This document shows positions 43,405 through 51,884 of a DNA stretch of 64,000 bases, piece after piece (the stretch's first letter is position 1; each line of letters begins with the position of its first letter). This stretch comes from Sphingomonadaceae bacterium (lineage in GTDB: Bacteria; Pseudomonadota; Alphaproteobacteria; Sphingomonadales; Sphingomonadaceae): NCBI GenBank assembly GCA_024236155.1, contig JACKLA010000006.1:1-64000 (forward strand). Reading direction: 5' to 3'. A program made the position numbers and the translations under genes. The notes below the pieces were generated by a model. The model was not told the origin of the DNA, did no database searches, and saw only the letters and a program-made list of their open reading frames with translations.

Positions 43405-44306
43405 GGTTCGACCGCAGGACGCTGATTGCCGGCGGGCTGGCTGCCAGCACAGCCGCCTGCATCCCGCCGGGGCCGGGGATGTCGGGACGGCTCGCATCGC
43501 AATTGCGGATTGTCGAGGCAAGCGCCAACGGCAATCTCGGCGCGGCGATCTACGATACGGGGACCGGGCTGTTCGTTTCGCACAACGGCTTCGCCCGTTT
43601 CCCGCATGCCTCATCGTTCAAGCTGTCGCTTGCCGCGCTGGTGCTCAAGCGGATCCGGGCAGGAACGCTCGATGGCAGCAGGGTGGTTGCATGGCCCGAA
43701 AGCGCGCTGCTGGGCAATTCACCCTTTACCACAGAGCGGGTGGGACAGGGCGCAACCCTGCGCGAACTGGCCGAGGCAGCGCAGAAGCAAAGCGATAACA
43801 CCGCCGCCAATGTGCTGCTCGAACAGGTCGGCGGGCCGGAAGCACTGACCGCCTTCTGGCGCTCGCTCGGCGATGGGAAGAGCCAGCTCGACCGTTACGA
43901 GCCGGAGCTGAACCACGTGCCCAGCGGCGAGATCACCGACACGACCACACCCGATGCAATGGCGAAGACGGTCGCCGAACTGGTCTATGGCGATGCGCTC
44001 GATCCGGCAGATCGCAGCACCATCCGCCAGTGGATGATCGACACGTCGACGGGCCTGACGCGCGTGCGGGCAGGCCTTCCCGATGGCTGGATCGCGGGCG
44101 ACAAGACCGGCACCTCGCTATGGCCGGGAATGCGCAGCGTCTATGTCGATATCGGTTTCGCCGAGCCGCCGGGGCATGCACCGCTGACCTATGCCGCCTA
44201 TTTCCGCGCCAACGAACAACACCTGAAAATCGAGCCTTCGGCGCTGGCCGTGCTGGCCGATGTCGGGCGGGTCATCGCACGGCTGGTGGCAACCGGCAGC
44301 GCCTGA
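43401..44306 (+). CDS. Class A beta-lactamase, Tat-type lipoprotein
   Basis: The 301-residue protein contains every class A motif: Ser71-x-x-Lys74 in HASSFKLS, Ser131-Asp-Asn in KQSDNTA, Glu167-x-x-Leu-Asn171 in YEPELN and Lys235-Thr-Gly in GDKTGTS. Such enzymes hydrolyse beta-lactams with an acylated serine. The N-terminus DRRTLIAGGLAASTAAC carries a twin-arginine-like motif and a lipobox with Cys20, so a Tat-exported lipoprotein is likely. It starts in the GNAT stop (ATGA) and ends the operon. Which beta-lactams are hydrolysed is not known. Confidence 0.9.
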   Translation: MRFDRRTLIAGGLAASTAACIPPGPGMSGRLASQLRIVEASANGNLGAAIYDTGTGLFVSHNGFARFPHASSFKLSLAALVLKRIRAGTLDGSRVVAWPESALLGNSPFTTERVGQGATLRELAEAAQKQSDNTAANVLLEQVGGPEALTAFWRSLGDGKSQLDRYEPELNHVPSGEITDTTTPDAMAKTVAELVYGDALDPADRSTIRQWMIDTSTGLTRVRAGLPDGWIAGDKTGTSLWPGMRSVYVDIGFAEPPGHAPLTYAAYFRANEQHLKIEPSALAVLADVGRVIARLVATGSA

Positions 44307-44311
44307 AGCTT

Positions 44312-45424
44312 TTACTCAGCCGCCTCGAATATCGCGACTTCGTTGAGCCCCTCGCTGTTCGCGCGGCCGCGATACATGCCGGGCGTGTTGAAGCTGAAGA
44401 TCGTGTGACCCTGCGGCGTGACGAGGATCACACCGCCGTCACCGCCGAGTTCCGCGACTTCAGACATGACTACATCGGCAGTGCCTTGGGCCGCCACCAA
44501 ATAGCTTTCGTAAAGTTCAGCAACCGCTTCTTCGTCCGACAGGATATCCGGCAACGCCGGATGCTCTGCGGCACCGGCATCATCGGCGTAAATGCTCCAG
44601 CCAACAGGCTGGTAGCGCAGCCGCGTGCAAATCTCCTGCGCCACACCGACGCGGATAAAATACTCGCCCGCCCCTGTCGCCGAAACCGCGCAGCTGCGGT
44701 TGTCGGCATAGGTGCCTGCGCCGATCACCGGGGCATCGCCGATCCGGCCCCAGCGTTTGCCGGTCAGCCCGCCGGTGGAAGTGCCTGCGGCGAGGTTGCC
44801 GTGGCTGTCCAGCGCCACCGCGCCGACCGTGCCGAATTTGTGGTCGACATCCAGCGCGGATAGCTGCTTCGCCTTCATCCGCTCCAACGCCTCCTTGCGG
44901 CGTTCGGTGCCGAAATATGTTGGATCGACCAGTTCCAGCCCCGTGTCGCCCGCAAACTCTTCCGCACCTGCCCCGCTCAGGAACACATGCCGCCCGTCGC
45001 TGCGCACTGCATCGGCAAGCAGGATCGGGTTTTTGACCGTAGTGACACCTGTGATCGCCCCCGCCGAACGGTCACTGCCGTCCATGATCGCCGCATCCAG
45101 TTCGTTGCGCCCTTCCCAAGTGTAGACCGCGCCGCGCCCGGCGTTGAACTTCTCGTCATCCTCCATCGGGACGATAGCCGCCTTCACCGCATCCATCGCA
45201 CTGCCGCCATTGCGCAGCACCTCGGCCCCGGCATCGAGCGCCGCCTGCAAGGCAGCCTCATACTCCGCCTGCTGCTCTGCGCTCATATTCTCACGCAGGA
45301 TCACCCCCGCCCCGCCATGGATCGCAATCGACCAGCGCGGTGCATCGGCATCGTCCTGCGCATGGGCCGGGATCGACAACAGGGCGAAAGAAGCAGCACT
45401 CAGCACGGTAAACAGGGTCTTCAT
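44312..45424 (-). CDS. iaaA: Periplasmic isoaspartyl peptidase/L-asparaginase
   Basis: The 370-residue Ntn-hydrolase has a Sec signal peptide (residues 1-22, ending AHA). The autocleavage site is HKFGTVGAVALD: cleavage before the Thr creates the catalytic N-terminal threonine of the beta-subunit. IAIHGGAGVI and AGTSTGGLTGKRWGRIGDAPVIGAG are family hallmarks. It removes isoaspartyl dipeptides or hydrolyses asparagine. It converges with the beta-lactamase, with only 5 bases between the stops. Confidence 0.94.
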   Translation of the reverse strand: MKTLFTVLSAASFALLSIPAHAQDDADAPRWSIAIHGGAGVILRENMSAEQQAEYEAALQAALDAGAEVLRNGGSAMDAVKAAIVPMEDDEKFNAGRGAVYTWEGRNELDAAIMDGSDRSAGAITGVTTVKNPILLADAVRSDGRHVFLSGAGAEEFAGDTGLELVDPTYFGTERRKEALERMKAKQLSALDVDHKFGTVGAVALDSHGNLAAGTSTGGLTGKRWGRIGDAPVIGAGTYADNRSCAVSATGAGEYFIRVGVAQEICTRLRYQPVGWSIYADDAGAAEHPALPDILSDEEAVAELYESYLVAAQGTADVVMSEVAELGGDGGVILVTPQGHTIFSFNTPGMYRGRANSEGLNEVAIFEAAE

Positions 45425-45522
45425 CGACGTTCACTCCTCTGAACGACGGAATGCCACCGGGTGGTGAAATCGACAAGATGAAGCTGCTTTGCCGGGCCGC
45501 CTGCTTGCCCTAGGGGTGAACC

Positions 45523-47028
45523 ATGATCCTGCGCCCCGCTTCGTTGGACGATGTCCCTGCACTCGCGAAACTGGGGCGCGAGAGCTTCTGCGCGACGTTT
45601 GAACATCTCTACGCGCCAGCGGACCTCGCCGCCTTTCTCGAACAGGTTTATTCCGAGCGCGCCGTGGCAGAGGAAATCGCCGGGGTCGAATGTATCCACC
45701 GGCTGGCCTTCGACGGTGATGCATTGGTGGGCTTCTGCAAGCTTCGCCAGCCGAGCTGGTATGCGGACGATTCCGACGCGGCAAACCCCATTGCCCTCGG
45801 CCAGCTTTATACCGACCCGGCCCGCACCGGCGAAGGCATCGGCGCGGCGCTGATGGAGTGGGCCATCGCTGAAGCACGCGGGCGCGGCTGCGATGCGATC
45901 CAGCTGTCGGTCTGGTCGGAAAATTTCGGCGCGCAGCGGTTCTATCGGCGATATGGCTTCGCCAGGATCGCAGACATACAGTTCCAGGTCGGCGAGCAGC
46001 TCGACGATGAATTCCTGTACGAGCTGCGGCTAGGGTCAGGACCCAAGACTGAGAGGAGAGAGGCAATGAGCAGTTTCGGAGCGAAGAGCACAGCAGACGA
46101 AGTGCTGGCGGGCAAGGACCTGACCGGGCGAACCGCCTTCATCACCGGCGGCTATTCGGGTCTGGGCCGGGAAACCGCGCGGGCCATGGCGGCGAAGGGT
46201 GCGCATGTGGTGATCGCCGGGCGCGATCTGGCCAAGGGCGAAGCGGCGGCCAGCGAAATCGCCACCGAAACCGGCAATGCCAATATCGAGGCGATCACCT
46301 GCGATCTTGGCTCGCTCGATGCGGTGCGCGCCTGTGGCAGCGAGGCACGCGAGAGGCTCGGCAAGATCGACCTGCTGATCAACAATGCCGGAGTGATGGC
46401 ATGCCCCTATGCCGAAACCGCCGACGGGTTCGAGCTGCAGTTCGGCACCAACCATCTCGGTCATTTCCTGCTGACCAGGGAATTGATGCCGCTGCTGGAA
46501 AAGGGCGAACAGGTGCGTATCGTCAACCTCTCCAGCCGAGGGCACCACATCGCGCCGGTCGATTTCGACGATCCCAATTTCGACCATCGCCCATATGACA
46601 AGTGGCAGAGCTACGGCAATTCCAAGACGGCCAACATCCTCTTCGCTGTGGGGCTGGAAGAACGCTTTGGCGGCAAGGGCATGCATGCCGTTGCCCTCCA
46701 CCCGGGCGGCATCGTGACCAATCTCGGGCGCCACCTCGACGAGGTCGATGTAGCACAAATGCGCGAGAGGTTCGGTGATCCGGAGGAAACCGACAAGCCG
46801 CAATCGAACTGGAAAACCATCCCGCAAGGCGCAGCGACCACTTGCTGGGCGGCGACCTGTGACGAACTGGAAGGGCGCGGCGGGGTCTATTGCGAAGACT
46901 GCCATGTCGCCCCGATCGATGCCGAGGATGTCGATGGCGGCGTGCGCCCCTACGCCGTCGACACGGGCAATGCGAACCGGCTGTGGGCCTTGTCCGAAAA
47001 GCTGGTCGGCGAGAGCTTTCCCGCCTGA
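45523..47028 (+). CDS. GNAT acetyltransferase joined in frame to a short-chain dehydrogenase
   Basis: The 501-codon frame encodes two complete domains. Residues 1-172 are a GNAT with LGQLYTDPARTGEGIGAALM and the F-Y-R-R-Y-G-F motif. Residues from Met182 are an extended SDR: TGGYSGLGRETARAMA (NAD(P) loop), NNAGVM, and the catalytic Tyr region YGNSKTAN, in which the usual Y-x-x-x-K reads Y-G-N-S-K. No stop separates them, but a Shine-Dalgarno lies just before Met182. Either a natural fusion or two genes with a lost stop. Substrates are unknown. Confidence 0.75.
   Translation: MILRPASLDDVPALAKLGRESFCATFEHLYAPADLAAFLEQVYSERAVAEEIAGVECIHRLAFDGDALVGFCKLRQPSWYADDSDAANPIALGQLYTDPARTGEGIGAALMEWAIAEARGRGCDAIQLSVWSENFGAQRFYRRYGFARIADIQFQVGEQLDDEFLYELRLGSGPKTERREAMSSFGAKSTADEVLAGKDLTGRTAFITGGYSGLGRETARAMAAKGAHVVIAGRDLAKGEAAASEIATETGNANIEAITCDLGSLDAVRACGSEARERLGKIDLLINNAGVMACPYAETADGFELQFGTNHLGHFLLTRELMPLLEKGEQVRIVNLSSRGHHIAPVDFDDPNFDHRPYDKWQSYGNSKTANILFAVGLEERFGGKGMHAVALHPGGIVTNLGRHLDEVDVAQMRERFGDPEETDKPQSNWKTIPQGAATTCWAATCDELEGRGGVYCEDCHVAPIDAEDVDGGVRPYAVDTGNANRLWALSEKLVGESFPA
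46051..46068 (+). promoter_or_regulatory. Internal Shine-Dalgarno and ATG for a separate SDR product
   Basis: GAGAGGAGAGAGG (46051-46063) precedes the ATG at 46066, which is the normal start of the SDR domain (320 residues to 47028). This indicates that the SDR can be translated on its own. Confidence 0.75.
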
Positions 47029-47133
47029 GCGCGAAAGTCGTTGGTCAACGCGGCTAGGCCGCTGATCGTATCGACGCTTGCCATGCCCGGCTGGGTAGGA
47101 CACGCCGCACCCACGATATTCGGGAGGAATGCC

Positions 47134-48918
47134 ATGAGAACTTTCGCCGCCGCCATCGCGCTCGCCACTGCGCCGCTCGCCCTTGCGCTGCCGGTCACCC
47201 AGGCCGCCGCGCAGGAACAGGCCGACACTGCCTCGCAGGATTGGGTCGAAACCAGCAATGCCTATACCCAGCAGGTCATCGACATGCAGGCGCAGTTCTT
47301 CCCTACCGGCGCATCGTCTGCGGGCTATGAGCAGTATGACGGGCTGGTCAACGATATGTCGCTCGACCGCGACGAACGCTATGTCGCGGCGGCGCGTACA
47401 CTGCGCAGCAAGTTCGAAGCTGCGCTTACGACAGAGACCAACACCTATGTGAAACAGGATTTGCAGATCCTGATCAACTCGCTGAGCCAGGACATCGAGG
47501 GCATCGAGCTGGGCAACAAATATATGCTCGAATATGGCGAAGTGCCGCAGGGCATGTTCGGCAATATCGGCCAGCTCCTGTCCGACCAGACCGCCGAAAG
47601 CCGCCGCCCCAAGGCGCTCGAACTGCTCAAGCGCTACACCGGGATGTGGCCCGGCACCGAACCGATGACCGAACTGGCCAAGCGCCGCTTCGAGGCCAGC
47701 CGGGGCGAAGGCAAGATGGGCCCCTACCGCGTCGAGGTGGAAGAAGCGGTCGCAAACATCCCGACCTATGTCTCCGGTATCCGCGAACTGTTCGGTGAAT
47801 ACGGGATCGAAGGTGCCGAAGATGCACTCGATGCGATGGAGAGCCAGCTCACCGGATATGGCGAATGGACCACGCAAACCGTGCTGCCCACCGCGCGCGA
47901 CAACCCGCGCCTGCCGCCGGAACTCTATGCCCTCAGCCTGAAGCAGGTCGGGATCGACATGGATCCTTACGAGGCGATGAGCCAGGCCCGGCGCGGTTTC
48001 TACGAAGTGCGCGCACAAATGGAAGCGCTCGCCCCGCAGATTGCAGCCAAGCATGGCTGGGCGGAAACCGACTACGCATCGGTGATGGCCAAATTGAAAG
48101 AAAGCACGATCCCGAATGACGAGATCGAGGATTTCTATCGCGGGGTGAACGCCGAGCTGGAAGCGAAGATTCGCGAAAACGACATCGTCAGCCTGCCTGA
48201 TACCGTGCTGCAGATGCGCGTTGCCTCGGCGGCAGAGAGCGCCGCCCAGCCGGCCCCGCATATGCGCCCGCCGCGCCTGATCGGTAATACGGGCGAACAG
48301 GGCACTTTCGTGCTCACCGTCGCAAATCCGACCGCGGCCGAAGGCGAGGAATATGACGATTTCAACTTCCCCGCCGCCAGCTGGACGCTGAGCGCGCATG
48401 AGGCGCGTCCGGGGCATGAGATGCAGTTTTCCGCGCTGGTCGAACAGGGTGTGAGCCGCGCCCGGCTGCTCTATGCCTTCAACAGCGTGAATGTCGAAGG
48501 CTGGGCGCTTTATGCCGAGGCGGAGATGCTACCGCACGAACCGATCGAAGGCCAGTTCATTGCCCAGCAGTTCCGCCTGCTGCGCACCGCCCGCGCCTTC
48601 CTCGACCCGATGCTCAACCTCGGGCTGATCGACCGCGAGGAAGCAGGCCGGGTATTGCGCGAGGAGGCATTGTTCTCGCCCGGCATGGTGAAGCAGGAAC
48701 TCGACCGTTACCAGTTCCGCATGCCGGGGCAGGCAGGCAGCTATTACTATGGCTATCGCAAGCTGATCGACCTGCGCATCGAAGCCGAGGTCGCGCTTGG
48801 CGACCGGTTCAATGAAAAGGCGTTCAACGACTTCCTGCTCAGCCAGGGGATCATCCCGCTCGAACTGATGGCCAAGGCCGTGCGTGAGGAGTTCATTCCG
48901 TCGCAGCAGGCGGATTGA
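47134..48918 (+). CDS. DUF885 family secreted protein (putative metallopeptidase)
   Basis: The 594-residue protein has a Sec signal peptide (MRTFAAAIALATAPLALA..., cleavage near AAAQ). DUF885 covers most of the rest, with the conserved metal-site-like motif LSAHEARPGHEMQF and WALYAEAEML. Several family members are dipeptidases or carboxypeptidases, but most are uncharacterised. GGGAGG lies 7 bases before the ATG. It converges on bufC and their 3' ends overlap by 26 bases. Confidence 0.88.
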   Translation: MRTFAAAIALATAPLALALPVTQAAAQEQADTASQDWVETSNAYTQQVIDMQAQFFPTGASSAGYEQYDGLVNDMSLDRDERYVAAARTLRSKFEAALTTETNTYVKQDLQILINSLSQDIEGIELGNKYMLEYGEVPQGMFGNIGQLLSDQTAESRRPKALELLKRYTGMWPGTEPMTELAKRRFEASRGEGKMGPYRVEVEEAVANIPTYVSGIRELFGEYGIEGAEDALDAMESQLTGYGEWTTQTVLPTARDNPRLPPELYALSLKQVGIDMDPYEAMSQARRGFYEVRAQMEALAPQIAAKHGWAETDYASVMAKLKESTIPNDEIEDFYRGVNAELEAKIRENDIVSLPDTVLQMRVASAAESAAQPAPHMRPPRLIGNTGEQGTFVLTVANPTAAEGEEYDDFNFPAASWTLSAHEARPGHEMQFSALVEQGVSRARLLYAFNSVNVEGWALYAEAEMLPHEPIEGQFIAQQFRLLRTARAFLDPMLNLGLIDREEAGRVLREEALFSPGMVKQELDRYQFRMPGQAGSYYYGYRKLIDLRIEAEVALGDRFNEKAFNDFLLSQGIIPLELMAKAVREEFIPSQQAD

Positions 48919-49675
48919 TCGACGCAATTACCCCATCGTGCAGCCAGCGCCCGAGCAGGGCGCCGGCCTGCGCGATGGCGGCTTCCTCGCCGATACGATC
49001 GACCAGCATGGCGCACATTTCGCCATAGCCGGCACCGCCGAGCATGGCCGACAGCGCTAGCCCTTCCGTTTCATCGATGAGGCGGAAAACAGGCTTCAGC
49101 CCCTCGCGCCAGACCAACAGATAACCCGGTGCGTCGAGGCGCAGTGGCTGGGCATCTTCATCGGCGCCGATTGCCTGCCAAAGCGCCGGAATATCATGCG
49201 ACACAGGGTGAAGCATGGTGCCGGGCGTCAATCGTAGCGCAATCGCCGACCAGTCATCCTCTGCGAAGCCCGATGTCGCAGCTGCAAAACCCTGCGCATC
49301 GAGCGGCACCGTATCGGCAGCTACGAAAGCTTCGTGCATTGCGGCTTCGAGCCATGCCAGTTCGGCCACCTCGGGATCGCCGGTGAACAGTTCGCGCGCG
49401 GTGCCGGGGAAACCGTCGCCCACCCGGTCCAGCGTCCAGCTGTTGGGCGGATTGCCGATCAGGTGGTGCGCGGCAGCCTGTCGGAACGCATCTTCGCCGA
49501 CATATCCCGCAGTCCGCTCGTAGGTCGAGCGCATCGCCTCGACCAGCGAAGAACGGTAATTGTTGCGATAGATGTCGAAACCCGCCGCGTGGCGCGCAGT
49601 CCAGCCGGCGGGCAGCGCACGGTCCTCATCGAGCACATGCGCCATGAATTCGGCCTGTTGCGCGGCAAGCGTCAT
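48893..49675 (-). CDS. bufC: BufC: DUF2063 partner of the MNIO enzyme
   Basis: The 260-residue protein matches the DUF2063 (HvfC/BufC) family: FDIYRNNYRSSLVEAMRSTY and AELAWLEAAMHEAF are its typical N- and C-terminal regions. In bufferin systems this protein recruits the precursor peptide to the MNIO oxygenase. It overlaps bufB by four bases and is the last gene of the leftward bufferin operon. Confidence 0.9.
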   Translation of the reverse strand: MTLAAQQAEFMAHVLDEDRALPAGWTARHAAGFDIYRNNYRSSLVEAMRSTYERTAGYVGEDAFRQAAAHHLIGNPPNSWTLDRVGDGFPGTARELFTGDPEVAELAWLEAAMHEAFVAADTVPLDAQGFAAATSGFAEDDWSAIALRLTPGTMLHPVSHDIPALWQAIGADEDAQPLRLDAPGYLLVWREGLKPVFRLIDETEGLALSAMLGGAGYGEMCAMLVDRIGEEAAIAQAGALLGRWLHDGVIASINPPAATE

Positions 49676-50508
49676 GCCGCAATCCTCCCTCGCGCCGATG
49701 CGGCGAGTTCGCGCGCCTGGCCAAGTTCCGCGAGCAGTTCGGGCAGTGGCGGGATGCCGTCGTCTCGCTCGATCATGGTCGCGACGGGGCCGACCAGCTC
49801 CATCGCTTCGTCATAGAGCTGCCATACGCCGTCGCACACCGGCTGGTCATGCGTGTCGATCTTGATCGGGCCATCGGTGTGCCCGGCAAGGTGGATCTGG
49901 CGCACCCGGTCATGCGGCAGGGCGCGCAAATATTCGCGCGCATCGAAACCATGGTTATGCGCGCTGACATAGATGTTGTTGACGTCGAGCAGCAGGTAAC
50001 AGCCCGTCCGCCGCGCCATTTCGGCGATGAATTCCCATTCGCGCATTTCGTCTTCGGGAAAGGCAAGATAGCTGGAGGGATTTTCGAACAGCATCGCCCG
50101 GCCCAGCGTGTCCTGCGCATTCATGATATTGGCGCAGACGACCTCCAATGCCTCCTCGGTATAGGGAAGCGGCAGCAGGTCGTGGCTGTTATGCGCGCTG
50201 GTGCGGGTCCAGCACAGATGGTCCGATACCCATAGCGGCTCGATCCGGTCGGCCAGCGCCTTAAGGCGCCGCAGATAGTCTTCATCCAGCCCGTGGGCCG
50301 AGCCAATCGACATCGACACACCGTGCAGGATCACCGGCATCTTTTCGCGCACCTGCGTCAGCACGCGCAGCGGGTTGCCGCCCTCGACCATGAAATTTTC
50401 GGAAATGACCTCGATGAAATCGACCGGCACCTCGCCCTCGAGGAAATCCGCATAATGCGTGCGCCGCAGGCCGAGACCGAAGCCATCGAAAGGGGTAATC
50501 GAACTCAT
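49672..50508 (-). CDS. bufB: BufB: multinuclear non-heme iron oxygenase (DUF692)
   Basis: The 278-residue TIM-barrel MNIO modifies cysteines of precursor peptides, in bufferins to thiooxazole. Metal ligands are suggested by VDFIEVISENF, ILHGVSMSIGS, VSDHLCW, LLLDVNNIYVSAHNHG, IHLAGHTDG, IKIDTHDQPV and TMIERDDGIPP. It is encoded between bufA2 and bufC. Only one bufB is present for the two precursor genes. The start at 50508 follows the family. Confidence 0.94.
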   Translation of the reverse strand: MSSITPFDGFGLGLRRTHYADFLEGEVPVDFIEVISENFMVEGGNPLRVLTQVREKMPVILHGVSMSIGSAHGLDEDYLRRLKALADRIEPLWVSDHLCWTRTSAHNSHDLLPLPYTEEALEVVCANIMNAQDTLGRAMLFENPSSYLAFPEDEMREWEFIAEMARRTGCYLLLDVNNIYVSAHNHGFDAREYLRALPHDRVRQIHLAGHTDGPIKIDTHDQPVCDGVWQLYDEAMELVGPVATMIERDDGIPPLPELLAELGQARELAASARGRIAA

Positions 50509-50605
50509 CGCAGGTGTCCTGTCCTTGTGAAGTGTGTGCGGCCCGGCTTGCCCGGCGAGGGTTGGGGGGAAGTCAGGCATCGACCGGGCCGCACAGGGAG
50601 GTGCG

Positions 50606-50884
50606 TCAGCCGATATCGCCGATCGTACCGCCCTTGGTCAGGCATTCACCGGCCTTCATGGCCTTGAAGCCGTGGCCGTTGCAGGCGTTCTGGCCCTTGC
50701 AGGCGTTTTCGGTGGTCGCACAGTCGGCCTGGCCCTTGCAGCTGTGGACGCCGTAACAGTGGACGGTGTCGTTGCCGTTGATTGCAGCGCCGGTGCTGCC
50801 AGCCGGGGCGTCGGCAGCGAAGGCAGCGGCAGAGCTGAGTGCGAGAGCTGCTGCAGCAGCAGCGAATGCGGTATTCCTGGTCAT
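50606..50884 (-). CDS. bufA2: BufA2-type bufferin precursor peptide
   Basis: The 92-residue precursor has a Sec signal peptide ending AFAADA and a cysteine-rich mature part with six cysteines (43, 49, 55, 62, 68, 81): HCYGVHSCKGQADC, ACKGQNACNGHG and ECLTKGG. This matches the second bufferin type, a periplasmic copper-binding RiPP. ATG 50884 has GGAG nine bases upstream. A sigma-F-like promoter precedes it. Confidence 0.9.
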   Translation of the reverse strand: MTRNTAFAAAAAALALSSAAAFAADAPAGSTGAAINGNDTVHCYGVHSCKGQADCATTENACKGQNACNGHGFKAMKAGECLTKGGTIGDIG

Positions 50885-50952
50885 AATCGGTAACTCCATG
50901 TTCTTTTGAAGGTGTCGGGAATGACATCCTGTCCCAAGCGGACACCGGAACA

Positions 50953-50978
50953 TTCGGCCCCGCAGCAAACCCGGTTAC
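50953..50978 (-). promoter_or_regulatory. Sigma-F-type promoter GTAACC-N16-CGAA for bufA2-bufB-bufC
   Basis: On the minus strand GTAACC (50978-50973) is followed after exactly 16 bases by CGAA (50956-50953), 68 bases before the bufA2 ATG. It matches, as I recall it, the motif described for Caulobacter sigma-F. Confidence 0.8.
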
Positions 50979-51003
50979 AGCGCAAAAATAATTTTTGTGC
51001 GGC

Positions 51004-51029
51004 GTAACCGCTTCCCGATCCGCCGCGAA
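51004..51029 (+). promoter_or_regulatory. Sigma-F-type promoter GTAACC-N16-CGAA for bufA1-doxX-sigF-nrsF
   Basis: GTAACC (51004-51009), 16 bases, CGAA (51026-51029), 66 bases before the bufA1 ATG. It is the mirror image of the leftward element, with 25 bases between the two -35 boxes. Confidence 0.82.
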
Positions 51030-51095
51030 CTCCCGGTCAGCTTCACGCAGCAATGTGGAGCGCCCCCAACCCAGTTTTCTTCAGGAGTTTGCAAC

Positions 51096-51380
51096 ATGAA
51101 TAAATCGAATATCGCCCGCATCGCCGGCCTCGCACTTGCTGCCGGGATCACCGCCGGTCTCACCGTTACCCCGGCCACCGCGCAGAGCGGCGGCAAGGAA
51201 AAATGCTATGGCGTGGCCAAGGCAGGCAAGAACGAGTGCGCCGCAGGCCCTGGCACCAGCTGCGCCGGAACCTCGACCCGCGACTACCAGGGCAACGCCT
51301 GGAAGCTGGTCGACAAGGGCAGCTGCACCAGCATCAAGACGCCCAAGGGCAAGGGTTCGCTGACCCCGATCAAACGCTGA
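51096..51380 (+). CDS. bufA1: BufA1-type (DUF2282) bufferin precursor peptide
   Basis: The 94-residue precursor has a signal peptide (cleavage near ATAQ) and a mature part with four cysteines (37, 48, 56, 77): EKCYGVAKAGKNEC, GTSCAGTSTRDYQG and KGSCTSIKTP, matching DUF2282. These peptides are modified by MNIO enzymes and buffer copper. CAGGAG precedes the ATG by 9 bases. It leads the rightward operon but has no bufB of its own. Confidence 0.93.
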   Translation: MNKSNIARIAGLALAAGITAGLTVTPATAQSGGKEKCYGVAKAGKNECAAGPGTSCAGTSTRDYQGNAWKLVDKGSCTSIKTPKGKGSLTPIKR

Positions 51381-51409
51381 TCGCAGCTTGTCAGGTCAGG
51401 AGAGCAAGC

Positions 51410-51859
51410 ATGCAGCGCATCCTCACGCAATATCATCGGATAGCCGGCTGGCTGTCCGGCAAATGGATCGAGAGCGGCGCGCTGCTGCTCACCCGGCTGG
51501 CGCTGGCACAGGTCTTCTGGAGCTCGGGGCGGACCAAGGTGGTCGAAGGCAGCTGGTTCCAGATCGACGAGACGCAATATTACCTGTTCGAGGAATTCGG
51601 CCTGCCGATATCGCCCCAAATCATGGTGCCGATGTCGATGTATGCCGAATTCTTCCTGCCCATCCTCGTTGCGCTCGGCCTGTTCACACGGATCGGCGCG
51701 GCCGGACTGCTGGGCATGACTCTGGTGATCCAGTTCTTCGTCTTCCCCGAGGCATGGTGGCCGGTCCACAGCCTGTGGGCGGCGCTGGCGCTGGTGCTGA
51801 TATCGCGCGGTGGCGGACTGTTTTCGCTCGACGCGATCGCCGGTTCGGTGCGAAAGTGA
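51410..51859 (+). CDS. DoxX-family membrane protein (BufD-like)
   Basis: The 149-residue protein has four transmembrane helices typical of DoxX: LLLTRLALAQVFWSSGRTKV, MVPMSMYAEFFLPILVALGLF, IGAAGLLGMTLVIQFFVF and SLWAALALVLIS. DoxX proteins regularly accompany bufferin operons, possibly to handle electron transfer. AGGAGAG precedes the ATG at 51410. It lies between bufA1 and the sigma factor gene. Confidence 0.88.
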   Translation: MQRILTQYHRIAGWLSGKWIESGALLLTRLALAQVFWSSGRTKVVEGSWFQIDETQYYLFEEFGLPISPQIMVPMSMYAEFFLPILVALGLFTRIGAAGLLGMTLVIQFFVFPEAWWPVHSLWAALALVLISRGGGLFSLDAIAGSVRK

Positions 51860-51884
51860 ACGACGGGATGCGAGGGGACAGACT

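Noticed and set aside
46036..48417. A 793-codon minus-strand open frame across the SDR and DUF885 genes
   Set aside because: It is antisense to two genes with clear family motifs; the translation is low-complexity with no recognised fold.
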